Positions 51,191-58,728 of a DNA stretch of 64,000 nt are shown in pieces; positions within the stretch are counted from its first letter, which is position 1; every line of letters begins with the position of its first letter. The translations under genes were made by a program, and so were the position numbers. The DNA lies in the NCBI GenBank assembly GCA_002356515.1, contig AP017605.1:2356001-2420000 (forward strand), written 5' to 3'. The notes beneath the pieces are model-generated. The model had not been told where the DNA came from, did not search any database, and saw only the letters and a list, made by a program, of their open reading frames with translations. This stretch comes from Mesorhizobium loti. Its GTDB lineage: Bacteria; Pseudomonadota; Alphaproteobacteria; Rhizobiales; Rhizobiaceae.

Positions 51191-52885
51191 TCAGTCCAGT
51201 TTGTCGAGCAGCGGCTTCAGCCGGTCTCCATAACGCTTCCACAAATCGACCGAGCCTTGATACATCGGCTGGCGCACCTGCGCGGCGGACGCCGTGCGCA
51301 CCGGCCGGTCGGTCTGATGGAACGACAGCACGGCATCGTCCCATGGCAGGCCGAGATAGTCGATGAGCGCCCGGCTTTGCGCTTCCTGATCGGCGACGAA
51401 ATCCTCGTAGCGCACATCGTGCACGACGCCGGGCAGCACCTTGTGCCAATGCGCCATGATGTCGGTGTAGAGATTGTGGAAGTCGGCGAGCTCGCCGAGG
51501 TCGTAGCCATAGCGGTGGCTATCGCCGCGGAAATGCACCTTGTAGATCGACAGGCAGGTTGCCACCGCATCGCGGGCACAGTGGATGATCCTGGCCTTCG
51601 GCATCATCATGTGGATGAAGCCGATAAGCAGGAAGTTGCCCGGCATCTTGTCGGTGACGTGGCTGATATGCGGATAGCGGGCATGCAGCATGTCGAGATA
51701 GGCCTGGCCTGCCTCGGCGAAATCCGCATCGTCCGTATCCGATACGCCCCAGGGAAAGCCGCCCGGCATGTTGGCCGGGAACTGCTTGCCGACCGCCTTC
51801 TTCAGGATGCTGAGCTCGCCGGCGCCATAGACCTTGGGATGGCTGGCGATGATCTGCTCGACCAGCGTCGTGCCCGAACGCGGCATGCCGACGACGAAGA
51901 TCGGCGCGTCATCGGTGATCGGGCTCTGCCTGTGTCTTTCGAAGAAGCCGGCATCGAACACCGTCTTCATCGCCTCGAATTCGGCGCGTGTCCTGACGGG
52001 ATCATAGTTGATCCCCTTGCGGCGAATGGCATTGCCTTCGGCAAAGTAGTCGAAGGCCTTGTTGTAGTCCTTCAAATCGTCATTGGCCTTGCCGAGGCCG
52101 AAGGACAGCTGCATGCGTGCCAGGCTGTCCGGCGGCGCCTTGGCATGCTGGGCCTCCATCCCGGCCAATTCGGCATCGCGCTCCTTCTGGCGCTTGACCT
52201 GCGTCAGCATCAGCCAGGCGGTGGCCATGCCGGGGTTGATCGCCAGCGCCTGCCGGAACAGGTCGGCGGCCTCGTCGAGCTTGCCCTTTTCCATCATCCC
52301 GACGCCGAGCCCGTGCAGCAGCTCGGCATCCTTGGGGCGGATGGTCAGCGCTTCGCGAAAAACCGCCAGCGCCTCGTCCAGGCGTCCGGCTTCCTGCAGG
52401 GTTTCGGCAAGTCCGATGCGGGCGCGCACATGGAAGGGATTGCGTGCGACCGTGCCGCGATAGATCTCTTCGGCTTCCTCGAACCGGCCGAGCTGCTTCA
52501 GCGACGAGCCGAGATTGTCGCGCGCAGCAAGCTGCTCCGGCCGCAGATCCACCGCGCCACGGAAGAAGTCGATTGCCGCGTCGACACGGCCGAGATCACG
52601 CATCACCGTGCCGAAATTGTTGAGGAAGTCGGCATTCGTCGGCTGCAGGCTCACCGATTGTTCGAGGAGTTCCAGCCCCTCTTCGCTGCGCCCGGTCTGG
52701 TGCAGCAGCAGCCCCAGGAAATGCGCAGCCGCCGCGTGTTTGGGCTGACGCGCCAGGACTTGCCGGTAGATTGTTTCGGCTTCTTGCCGGCGCCCGGCCT
52801 GATGCAGTTGCAGCGCCTGCTGCACATATTGGTCGAGGCCCAGCGGCGGCTGTCCGCCCGCACCAGACCTCGCTCCCGCACCCAT
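51191..52885 (-). CDS. TPR-repeat sulfotransferase
   Basis: The ATG ending at 52885 gives 564 residues. Residues 15-240 form about six tetratricopeptide repeats (for example LHQAGRRQEAETIYRQVLAR and LFRQALAINPGMATAWL). The C-terminal half has the PAPS-binding loop GMPRSGTTLVEQIIASHP near residue 335 and RIIHCARDAVATCLSIYK near 445, typical of bacterial sulfotransferases. It would move sulfate from PAPS to a carbohydrate, lipid or protein partner recognised through the repeats. It is monocistronic. Rhizobia use sulfated surface polymers and Nod factors; the target is not known here. Confidence 0.87.
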   Translation of the reverse strand: MGAGARSGAGGQPPLGLDQYVQQALQLHQAGRRQEAETIYRQVLARQPKHAAAAHFLGLLLHQTGRSEEGLELLEQSVSLQPTNADFLNNFGTVMRDLGRVDAAIDFFRGAVDLRPEQLAARDNLGSSLKQLGRFEEAEEIYRGTVARNPFHVRARIGLAETLQEAGRLDEALAVFREALTIRPKDAELLHGLGVGMMEKGKLDEAADLFRQALAINPGMATAWLMLTQVKRQKERDAELAGMEAQHAKAPPDSLARMQLSFGLGKANDDLKDYNKAFDYFAEGNAIRRKGINYDPVRTRAEFEAMKTVFDAGFFERHRQSPITDDAPIFVVGMPRSGTTLVEQIIASHPKVYGAGELSILKKAVGKQFPANMPGGFPWGVSDTDDADFAEAGQAYLDMLHARYPHISHVTDKMPGNFLLIGFIHMMMPKARIIHCARDAVATCLSIYKVHFRGDSHRYGYDLGELADFHNLYTDIMAHWHKVLPGVVHDVRYEDFVADQEAQSRALIDYLGLPWDDAVLSFHQTDRPVRTASAAQVRQPMYQGSVDLWKRYGDRLKPLLDKLD

Positions 52886-53011
52886 CGCTCGTCTCTGATC
52901 TCTGTTAATGGGAAACCTGCCGTGTTTATCCGCCTGCCGCGATCTAGGCCATTGGCGCGGCAGGTTCAAGTCTCCGCGGGTTCTGCGGCCTTCCCATCGC
53001 CGTGAACGCTA

Positions 53012-53236
53012 TCAGATCAGGCGGTTGGTCTCGGCAACCTGCCTGGCCCGCCTCACCGTGCCATCGGTATCGGAGATCGTGCGCCTGGCCGCCTCATCGC
53101 TTCTGATGGTCAACCGTGCCGACTTGACGATCATCGGCTGGCCGGTCGGGCCAACGGCAATGGCATGTATGGCGATCGGCTTGATGACCGGATTGACCGC
53201 GACGGTCTTCCCCCTTGAGCCTCTTGTGGAAACCAT
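53012..53236 (-). CDS. Small basic hypothetical protein
   Basis: The 74-residue frame starts at an ATG with GAGGA 7 bases upstream. The product is basic and contains KPIAIHAIAVGPTGQPMIVK and ARLTIRSDEAARRTISDTDG. No family is recognised. It lies between the sulfotransferase and the cold-shock region, read leftward. The reading frame could also be fortuitous, but the ribosome site and lack of competing features favour a gene. Confidence 0.45.
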   Translation of the reverse strand: MVSTRGSRGKTVAVNPVIKPIAIHAIAVGPTGQPMIVKSARLTIRSDEAARRTISDTDGTVRRARQVAETNRLI

Positions 53237-53562
53237 GGTTTTGTCCTCATTCCGGAGTAAATAAAAAATATCGAGCTGAGAAAGTGCCCCAGCGAATTTT
53301 CAAGAATTTTTAGAGATATGCCGACCCATAGCAGAATTATTGGAAGATCTATAGCGATCTATTTTCCGGCCATAGCGCATTTATTTTCTGAATCATCTTG
53401 AATAGGCAGCCCGATCGATCTACATAAGGAAGATCGTTTTGGCCAGAATTGGCATCTCGCGGCGTCAGAGGTTCTCGACCCGCCAATCTCATTCCAAATC
53501 GTCGATGCCGGACGCACGGCACATTCGCTGTGCGACGATTTTTCAATCCGCGAAAGACAGAT
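53237..53562. other. Cold-shock gene upstream region
   Basis: This 326-base stretch is AT-rich over its first half and contains GATCTATAGCGATCTA at 53348-53363 and GATCGATCTAC at 53413-53423. It most likely holds the promoter and a long untranslated leader of the cold-shock gene, as is usual for cspA. I see no gene or terminator in it. Confidence 0.45.
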
Positions 53563-53769
53563 ATGACCACCGGAACCGTGAAGTTCTACAATGGCCAGAA
53601 GGGTTTTGGCTTCATTCAGCCGGCCGATGGCGGCAAGGACGTTTTCGTTCATGTCAGCGCGCTGGAGCGTGCCGGCTTCCCCGGCCTCGCGGAAGGCCAG
53701 AAGCTGCAGTTCGAACTGGAACGTGACGGCAAGGGCCGCGAGTCGGCCGCCAATCTGCAACTGATCTGA
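53563..53769 (+). CDS. Cold-shock protein, CspA family
   Basis: The 68-residue protein starts at 53563 and reads TGTVKFYNGQKGFGFIQPAD, with RNP1 KGFGFI and RNP2 DVFVHVSAL. The domain binds single-stranded RNA and DNA and acts as an RNA chaperone. It differs from the other two copies here in the segment after the second motif and ends in LELERD-like charged residues. A good terminator follows. Confidence 0.93.
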   Translation: MTTGTVKFYNGQKGFGFIQPADGGKDVFVHVSALERAGFPGLAEGQKLQFELERDGKGRESAANLQLI

Positions 53770-53853
53770 TCCGGCCGAATTCGATGAACGCTGACCACGG
53801 ATGTACTGGCAGCTCTCGAAGGCGGCTTATTTCCAGCGATTGCCGGAAATAGG

Positions 53854-53879
53854 AAAGCGGGGCTCGTCCCCGCTTTTTT
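53854..53879 (+). terminator. Intrinsic terminator
   Basis: GCGGGG-CTCGT-CCCCGC is followed by TTTTTT, a textbook terminator 85 bases after the cold-shock stop codon. A preceding stem, TATTTCC and GGAAATA, lies at 53828-53851. Confidence 0.85.
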
Positions 53880-53954
53880 GCTTTGGGGCCGCTGTTTTAC
53901 ATGACGCCCCAAGGTGTGAGCCAATAAAGCCGTGAACCAACCGAAAGTCAGACG

Positions 53955-54224
53955 ATGCCGGACCGCACCACCCATTCCATTGCCCACTTCACCGCGGCTT
54001 TCGCGCTCGGCGGGCTGGAGGGGCAATTGCCGGCCGGCGACTACGACATCGATCATGACGAAGAGCTGATCGAAGGCATGTCACACATTGCCTGGCGCCG
54101 CGTCGCCACCTTCATTCACCTGCCGGCGAGGGCGGTGAAGAGCCCGACCACCAGCCAGCTTGTCGCCATCGACCACCTCGAACTCGAAACCGCGCTGAAG
54201 CGCGACCGGGAGAATGCAGCATGA
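53955..54224 (+). CDS. Small hypothetical protein
   Basis: The 89-residue protein contains HSIAHFTAAFALGGLEGQLP, GDYDIDHDEELIEGMSHIAW and RVATFIHLPARAV. The pattern of a mildly acidic N-part and helical C-part occurs in many rhizobial hypothetical proteins; I do not recognise a named family. Its stop overlaps the start of the next gene by four bases (ATGA). Confidence 0.72.
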   Translation: MPDRTTHSIAHFTAAFALGGLEGQLPAGDYDIDHDEELIEGMSHIAWRRVATFIHLPARAVKSPTTSQLVAIDHLELETALKRDRENAA

Positions 54225-54487
54225 TCCGTTTCCAGCAGAATACGCGCCCGCGCACCGACACGCCCTCGCACCTTTTCGCCATTGGCCAGACGGTGCGCAT
54301 GAAGAGCCGCACCGGCCTCGTCCAGAAGACGGCGGAGCTGTTCGAGATCAAGAGCAGGCTGCCGGTCAAGGACGGCTCGCCGCAATACCGTATCCGCAGC
54401 GAGCAGGAGACCTACGAACGGGTCACCACGGAAGACAATCTCGAACCGGTCGACAATCCGGCTGTCGCCAACAATCCGGCGGCCTGA
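54221..54487 (+). CDS. Small hypothetical protein coupled to the previous gene
   Basis: The 88-residue protein reads HLFAIGQTVRMKSRTGLVQK and PQYRIRSEQETYERVTTEDN, suggestive of a small beta-barrel with a KOW/SH3-like strand pattern. The tail is Asn/Pro/Ala-rich. The four-base overlap means it is co-translated with the gene before. Function is unknown. Confidence 0.72.
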   Translation: MIRFQQNTRPRTDTPSHLFAIGQTVRMKSRTGLVQKTAELFEIKSRLPVKDGSPQYRIRSEQETYERVTTEDNLEPVDNPAVANNPAA

Positions 54488-54529
54488 GATCCCTGAACAG
54501 CCAGCCAACACGCACAAGAGGAGCAGTCC

Positions 54530-54667
54530 ATGTCCAAGGGTCAACAGCGAAGCAATCGCGAAGCGCGCAAGCCGAAGAAGGATAAGGTCGTGGCCAAGCC
54601 CGCCTCTCCGTTCGGCTCGTCGGTCAAGCAGGCGGAGAGCGGCCTGAAGCCGAAGTCAAAGGGCTGA
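54530..54667 (+). CDS. Very small lysine-rich protein
   Basis: AGAGGAGCAGTCC precedes an ATG at 54530 opening a 45-residue frame: SKGQQRSNREARKPKKDKVV, then SPFGSSVKQAESG and a KPKSKG end. Short basic proteins beginning MSKGQ-R-NREA-KPK are common and conserved in alphaproteobacteria, so this is probably a real gene. A nucleic-acid-binding role is plausible from charge only. Confidence 0.7.
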   Translation: MSKGQQRSNREARKPKKDKVVAKPASPFGSSVKQAESGLKPKSKG

Positions 54668-54735
54668 CAGCCTTGGGGCGCCTCGCATGCGCCCCATCCC
54701 CTGCTTTGGGCAGGCGATGAACTGACGACAGGGCC

Positions 54736-54981
54736 ATGCCAAGTCCTGCCACGGAGGCTTGCTTGAACTTCGTCATCGAGTTCTACCGGTCGCGCGACGC
54801 CGAGGAAGCAACACTCGACAAGGTGTCGCTGGAAGCGCCGACACTGCGCGACGCCCTGCAAGGCGCGACCGCCCTGTTCCACAGCCTGGCCATGCCGCAA
54901 ATCCCCGACCGCCTGCGCATCTGCGACGAGCACGGCAGCGAGCTTTACGCCGGGCCTGCCGATGGGGCGTATCCGGCCTAG
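54736..54981 (+). CDS. Small hypothetical protein
   Basis: The 81-residue product contains LNFVIEFYRSRDAEEATLDK and PQIPDRLRICDEHGSELYAG. It looks like a compact alpha-beta protein of a type seen as hypothetical proteins in rhizobia. A weak site GACAGGG precedes the ATG. It may be the last member of the small-protein group starting at 53955. Confidence 0.62.
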   Translation: MPSPATEACLNFVIEFYRSRDAEEATLDKVSLEAPTLRDALQGATALFHSLAMPQIPDRLRICDEHGSELYAGPADGAYPA

Positions 54982-55023
54982 GCAACCCCTCCCAAGCGCC
55001 TCACGAGAGGAGAAGGAAAAACC

Positions 55024-55440
55024 TCAGCACGGCCCGTCGCCAACGATGCGGTAATCCGCGGCGCGGGCTTCGCAGGCATTGGGGAAAGTGCGCTCCTCGC
55101 CGTGCCTGCGGGCGCAGACGGGCGCGTATTCGCGGGTGCAGAACGTCTGCTCTTCACCGCCACCGCCACTGCCATCACCGTCGCCGCGGCACGGGCCGTC
55201 GCGCACGATGCGGTAGCCGGCACGGTCGGCAAGGCAGGCATTGGCGAAGGTCTGGCGGTCGCCGCCGCGCCGGGCGCAGACCGGCTCATATTGCCTGGTG
55301 CAGAATTCCGGTTCGGGACGCGGCGGACGCGGGCGTGGTCCGGGCCCGTCATCGACGACGACGGTGCATGCGGCCAGAAGCGTCGACAGGAACAGCACGG
55401 CAACCCCTTGCCGCGAGAAAATTGACGCCAGGAATTTCAT
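55024..55440 (-). CDS. Lipoprotein with two Kazal-like domains
   Basis: From the ATG ending at 55440, behind GGGGGAGAG, the product is 138 residues. The signal ends in LSTLLAAC, a lipobox, so the protein should be lipidated at that cysteine. After a Pro/Arg linker there are two related units, each starting FCTR-YEPVCAR or FCTREYAPVCARR, with ACLADRAGYRIVRDGPC and ACEARAADYRIVGDGPC. Each unit has four cysteines, whereas classical Kazal inhibitors have six. The fold inhibits serine proteases; a periplasmic or surface protease target is inferred. Confidence 0.8.
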   Translation of the reverse strand: MKFLASIFSRQGVAVLFLSTLLAACTVVVDDGPGPRPRPPRPEPEFCTRQYEPVCARRGGDRQTFANACLADRAGYRIVRDGPCRGDGDGSGGGGEEQTFCTREYAPVCARRHGEERTFPNACEARAADYRIVGDGPC

Positions 55441-55940
55441 GCTGATCTCTCCCCCGATCGCGATCCATTCCGATCCTCGCCATTCCCTTGTCGAATGCAA
55501 CCCCTGTTTGCAGCCTCACACCGAAGCGGCGTCTGAAACCGGGGCGATCGGCAACAGCTGTCGTTAGCCGCCTCTGGCCCATGCGTGACCGTGGCTGTGG
55601 GCCGATGACCCGATCCGCAACCAAGCCTATCTGCGCCCGGTCGACGCTCAGATCGGTCGATTCTTGCGTCGGGATGCGCCCAGTGTGGCGGCCCGCGGCG
55701 CTATCTTGCAACCTTCACGTTTCCGTGCGATAAATTCCGTGTTCGGGCATTTGCGACCCGGAGAGCGGAACGTTTTGGACGACCTTTCCCCGATACTGTG
55801 AATCTCTGACGGCCCCGTTTTCGGCGGGGGGTTTGACCATGCGCCAATGCATGACTGCCGAAGCAACCACCGGGAACTGCCCTCGACGCCAGGTGGCGGG
55901 CAGGACCACCAAAGACTGAACGGGTGAAGGAGTTTCCCCA
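55441..55940. other. Region between Kazal lipoprotein and second cold-shock gene
   Basis: These 500 bases hold no convincing gene. The right part is the promoter and about 190-base leader of the cold-shock gene at 55941. The leader contains hairpins, for example CCCCG-TTTT-CGG with GGGG at 55815-55828 and CTGCCC with GGGCAG at 55877-55903. Such leaders control cold-shock mRNAs through refolding. Confidence 0.5.
55705..55760 (+). promoter_or_regulatory. Cold-shock promoter with 5' stem-loop, copy 1
   Basis: CTTGCA (55705) and GATAAATT (55729) are 18 bases apart and are followed by TCGGGCATTTGCGACCCG, which forms a CGGG/CCCG stem. The same three-part arrangement with the same spacing stands before the next cold-shock gene (56382-56439). 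Confidence 0.6.
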
Positions 55941-56153
55941 ATGGCCCAGACCGGCACCGTTAAATTCTTCAACGCTACCAAAGGCTTCGGTTTCATCACG
56001 CCCGACGGCGGCGCCAAGGACGTGTTCGTCCACATTTCCGCGATCGAGGCATCGGGCCTGCGCACGCTCGTCGACGGCCAGAAGGTCACCTTCGACGTCG
56101 AGCCGGACCGCATGGGCAAGGGCCCGAAGGCGGTCAACCTCCGCGCTGCCTGA
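55941..56153 (+). CDS. Cold-shock protein, CspA family
   Basis: The 70-residue protein reads [20 protein letters not shown] with RNP motifs KGFGFI and DVFVHISAI. The C-terminal part [14 protein letters not shown] is shared with the copy at 56471, so these two form a subgroup distinct from the one at 53563. AAGGAG stands before the start. It is expected to be an RNA chaperone. Confidence 0.95.
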   Translation: MAQTGTVKFFNATKGFGFITPDGGAKDVFVHISAIEASGLRTLVDGQKVTFDVEPDRMGKGPKAVNLRAA

Positions 56154-56239
56154 ACCATCGGCGCGCCGCGCGTCCTTGACCGCGGGCGAACGCGGGTCCG
56201 GCGCTTGCCCCAGCCTCTGGGCACGCAGACAGGTTTTGA

Positions 56240-56269
56240 AAGGCGCGGCGATTTTCGTCGCGCCTTTTT
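56240..56269 (+). terminator. Intrinsic terminator of cold-shock gene
   Basis: GGCGCGGCGA-TTT-TCGTCGCGCC forms a ten-pair stem with one G-T pair, followed by TTTTT. It lies about 90 bases after the stop codon. Confidence 0.85.
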
Positions 56270-56290
56270 CATGTCCTCGGCAAAGCAGAA

Positions 56291-56337
56291 ATGCATGTCG
56301 CCCAAAGTGGATCCGGTTTTGGGTCGACGACGTGCAT
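56291..56337. repeat. Palindromic repeat, TGCATGTCGCCCAAA family
   Basis: ATGCATGTCGCCCAAAG and TTTTGGGTCGACGACGTGCAT are the two arms. The element sits between the terminator of one cold-shock gene and the promoter of the next. Confidence 0.7.
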
Positions 56338-56381
56338 CATAACAAGGGCTTGACGCGCTTTAGGCGCCCGCAAAACTTTCT

Positions 56382-56439
56382 CTTGCCGATGACGCTAAAA
56401 TAAAGGACAAATTTCCTCTCGGGCATTTGCCGGCCCGAG
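56382..56439 (+). promoter_or_regulatory. Cold-shock promoter with 5' stem-loop, copy 2
   Basis: CTTGCC (56382) and GACAAATT (56406) are 18 bases apart; CTCGGGC and GCCCGAG then form a perfect seven-pair stem around ATTTGCCG. It shares TCGGGCATTTGC and spacing with the copy at 55705. A second possible -35, CTTGAC, lies at 56349. Confidence 0.6.
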
Positions 56440-56470
56440 ACTGGAGTTTATGGGATCAAAGGAGCTTCCC

Positions 56471-56683
56471 ATGCCGCAGACCGGCACCGTCAAATTCTTC
56501 AACCATGCCAAAGGCTTCGGCTTCATCACGCCGGACGATGGCGCGAAGGATGTCTTCGTCCATATTTCGGCCGTGCAGGCGTCAGGTCTTCCCGGTCTCG
56601 AAGATGGGCAGAAAGTAACGTTCGACACCGAGCCGGACAAGCGCGGCAAGGGACCCAAGGCCGTCAACCTGTCTGTCGGCTGA
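56471..56683 (+). CDS. Cold-shock protein, CspA family
   Basis: The 70-residue protein reads [20 protein letters not shown] with KGFGFI and DVFVHISAV and ends [13 protein letters not shown]. It is a close paralogue of the copy 530 bases upstream, pointing to local duplication. AAAGGAGC precedes the ATG at 56471. An in-frame ATG at 56450 is less likely. Confidence 0.94.
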   Translation: MPQTGTVKFFNHAKGFGFITPDDGAKDVFVHISAVQASGLPGLEDGQKVTFDTEPDKRGKGPKAVNLSVG

Positions 56684-56870
56684 GCCGGCTTCAGACTGTC
56701 GGCTCCAGCAGGCCAGCCCGGCTCATTTCGAGCTTGGTTTTGTCGCCTCTCTCGGATCGGCAGGTCGAAATCCGTTCAGCCTCCGTTCAGCCACGGTCGA
56801 ATATTAGTCTTGGGTAAAGCCGGACCGCATCCCCTGCAAAACTGCACGGCCCGGTACGAAGGAGACCAAG

Positions 56871-57314
56871 ATGAACAGAATTTTCAAGACAGCCGTGCTG
56901 TCCGCCGCCATGGCGGCCACCATGCTTGTGGCCCTGCCCGCGGCCAACGCCGATGAATGGCGCCATCACCGCCACCACGGCAACGGCGATGCCATCGCCG
57001 CCGGCGTGCTTGGCCTCGCCGCCGGCGCCCTGATCGGTGGCGCGCTGGCCAATGACCGGCCACCGCCTGACGCTAACCGCTACTACGATGACGGTTACTA
57101 CAATGACGGTTACTACGATCGTGAGGTGCGGGTTCGCCCGGCTCCGGTCCGCCGCTACTATGTGGAGCCGCGGGTGGTTTACGCCGACCGTTATGCCGAA
57201 CCGTGGACGCGCGACTGGTACGAGTACTGCTCGGACCGCTACCGTACCTTCAACTCCCGCACCGGCACCTTCACCGGCAATGACGGCGAGCAGCATTTCT
57301 GCACGGCAAACTGA
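56871..57314 (+). CDS. BA14K-family exported protein
   Basis: The 147-residue product has a signal peptide (VLSAAMAATMLVALPAANA) and a His-rich stretch, a glycine-rich hydrophobic segment (GVLGLAAGALIGGALA), Tyr/Asp repeats (YYDDGYYNDGYYD) and the C-terminal BA14K motif WYEYCSDRYRTFNSRTGTFT. Homologues are immunoreactive in Brucella and lectin-like. They occur widely in rhizobia as periplasmic or surface proteins. GAAGGAGACC precedes the start. Confidence 0.9.
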   Translation: MNRIFKTAVLSAAMAATMLVALPAANADEWRHHRHHGNGDAIAAGVLGLAAGALIGGALANDRPPPDANRYYDDGYYNDGYYDREVRVRPAPVRRYYVEPRVVYADRYAEPWTRDWYEYCSDRYRTFNSRTGTFTGNDGEQHFCTAN

Positions 57315-57363
57315 GTGCATGTCGCCCAAAAGTGCGCAGCGGTTTTGGGACAACGACTTGCAC
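57315..57363. repeat. Palindromic repeat, TGCATGTCGCCCAAA family
   Basis: GTGCATGTCGCCCAAAAG and TTTTGGGACAACGACTTGCAC are the arms. It begins directly after the BA14K stop codon. Confidence 0.72.
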
Positions 57364-57414
57364 CAAACAAAATCCTGAAGCGCGAAAGCGCTTAGGGCTT
57401 CCCTGCTCCAACAA

Positions 57415-57448
57415 AAAAGAGCGCTGACCGCAAGGCCGGCGCTCTTTT
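57415..57448. terminator. Bidirectional intrinsic terminator
   Basis: AAAAGAGCGC and GCGCTCTTTT are inverted repeats around 14 bases, with A- and T-runs at opposite ends. It lies between the convergent BA14K and metallohydrolase genes. Confidence 0.8.
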
Positions 57449-57484
57449 GCTTTGACTCTACGACCTCAAGTGGAGGCGCCGATC

Positions 57485-58123
57485 TCAGACCAGGAAGGGG
57501 TTGGTCCGCCGCTCCTCGCCAAAACGGCCGCCGGGGCCGTGGCCGCAGATGAAGCCGATATCGTCGCCGAGCGGCAAGAGCTTCTCCTTGATCGAGGCGA
57601 TGAGCGTCGCGTGGTCACCTCCCGGCAGGTCGGTGCGGCCGACAGAGCCACGGAACAGCACATCGCCGACATGGGCAAACTTGGCCGCGCGGTTGTAGTA
57701 GACGACGTGGCCGGGCGCGTGGCCCGGGCAATGCAGCACCTCGAACACATGGCCGCCGAACGACACGGTCTCGCCTTCGATGAGGAACCGGTCGGGCACG
57801 CAGTTGCGCGCGCCTTCTATGCCGTAACGCCTGCCCTGGTTCTCCAGATTGTCGAGCAGGGATTTGTCGGCTGCATGCGGGCCGATGATGTCGATGCCAA
57901 GCGCCTCTTTCAGCTCCATGGCGCCGCCGGCATGGTCGATATGGCCATGCGTGATCCAGATCGCTTCGGCCGTGATCGCATTGTCCTTCAGCACCGCGAG
58001 CACCTTGTCGATGTCGCCGCCCGGATCGACGACGACGCCGTGCTTGTCGTCCATGTCGAACAGGATGGTGCAGTTCTGCTGAAACGGTGTGACCGGTACG
58101 ATGCCGGCGTTGAGCTGACCCAT
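57485..58123 (-). CDS. MBL-fold hydrolase, glyoxalase-II-like
   Basis: The start ends at 58123, behind AAGGA. The 212-residue protein begins VPVTPFQQNCTILFD and has the zinc motif THGHIDHAGG near residue 62, with HCPGHAPGHVVYYN and DVLFRGSVGRTDLPGGDHAT. This matches YcbL-type hydrolases related to hydroxyacylglutathione hydrolase, which may act on S-lactoylglutathione or other thioesters. It lacks the longer C-terminal domain of full glyoxalase II. Confidence 0.88.
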   Translation of the reverse strand: MGQLNAGIVPVTPFQQNCTILFDMDDKHGVVVDPGGDIDKVLAVLKDNAITAEAIWITHGHIDHAGGAMELKEALGIDIIGPHAADKSLLDNLENQGRRYGIEGARNCVPDRFLIEGETVSFGGHVFEVLHCPGHAPGHVVYYNRAAKFAHVGDVLFRGSVGRTDLPGGDHATLIASIKEKLLPLGDDIGFICGHGPGGRFGEERRTNPFLV

Positions 58124-58217
58124 GATCGTCCTTTCGATGTTCACGCGGTGATGTAGAGGCGCGGGCGAAAGGCGTCCACCCCTCGAAAGACGAACAGTCA
58201 GTCGTCCCGGAAACGGA

Positions 58218-58243
58218 AATGGGCGGCCGAAGCCGCCCATTTG
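58218..58243. terminator. Hairpin terminator with UUCG-type loop
   Basis: On the minus strand AATGGGCGGC-TTCG-GCCGCCCATT is followed by TCC, with flanking A/T pairs. It lies 23 bases beyond the stop of the glycine-rich membrane protein gene and should end its transcript. Confidence 0.65.
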
Positions 58244-58265
58244 AACAAGCCTGAAAGCGTCAGGC

Positions 58266-58583
58266 TTACTTCTTCATGGCGCCCATGACCGCACCGATGA
58301 TGCCGGTCAGGATCGCGCCGCCGCCGGCGCCGCCGATGATGTTGTTGAGGTTGAGCGCACTGCCGAGACCGCTCGTCGCCGCCGCGGCCGCTGCCGGATC
58401 GACCGCGCCGCCGCCAAGCAGGCTGCCGAGGATTGCCGCGCCGCCGACGCCGCCAATGGCGCCACCCAGGATCTTGGGAAGCTGGCCCATAGCCGCGTTC
58501 TTGAGCGCAACACCGACCGCCTGACCACCGATGATACCCGTAATCACCTGTACAATGATCGGAAGAAGCGTGTTCATGTCCAT
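58266..58583 (-). CDS. Small glycine-rich membrane protein
   Basis: I place the start at the ATG ending at 58583, behind GGAGGG; another ATG ending at 58577 is nearly as likely. The product is about 105 residues with glycine-zipper-like segments (IIVQVITGIIGGQAVGVALK, then GGAIGGVGGAAILGSLLGGG). A basic end MKK closes it. It looks like a small inner-membrane or membrane-inserting protein; no named family is recognised. Confidence 0.72.
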   Translation of the reverse strand: MDMNTLLPIIVQVITGIIGGQAVGVALKNAAMGQLPKILGGAIGGVGGAAILGSLLGGGAVDPAAAAAATSGLGSALNLNNIIGGAGGGAILTGIIGAVMGAMKK

Positions 58584-58642
58584 ATGATTAGTCCCTCCAT
58601 AGCTGCCAGCCTCCCGGGCCGACACCATCATGAGACGCCGAA

Positions 58643-58657
58643 TTGACTGAAAGTCAA
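58643..58657. promoter_or_regulatory. Perfect palindrome upstream of the glycine-rich protein gene
   Basis: TTGACTGAAAGTCAA is a perfect six-base inverted repeat with a three-base centre, 60 bases before the start codon. It contains a TTGACT -35-like box in the leftward direction, so it may be an operator over the promoter. Confidence 0.4.
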
Positions 58658-58675
58658 ATGCAGAAACGCTGAAAT

Positions 58676-58706
58676 AAAAGGGGCGGCTCGAAAACCGCCC
58701 CTGCTT
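58676..58706 (-). terminator. Intrinsic terminator of ilvE
   Basis: On the minus strand GGGGCGG-TTTTCGAG-CCGCCCC is followed by TTTTATTT. It lies 23 bases after the ilvE stop codon. Confidence 0.85.
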
Positions 58707-58728
58707 GCGCGAAAAGCTGTGACTATCG

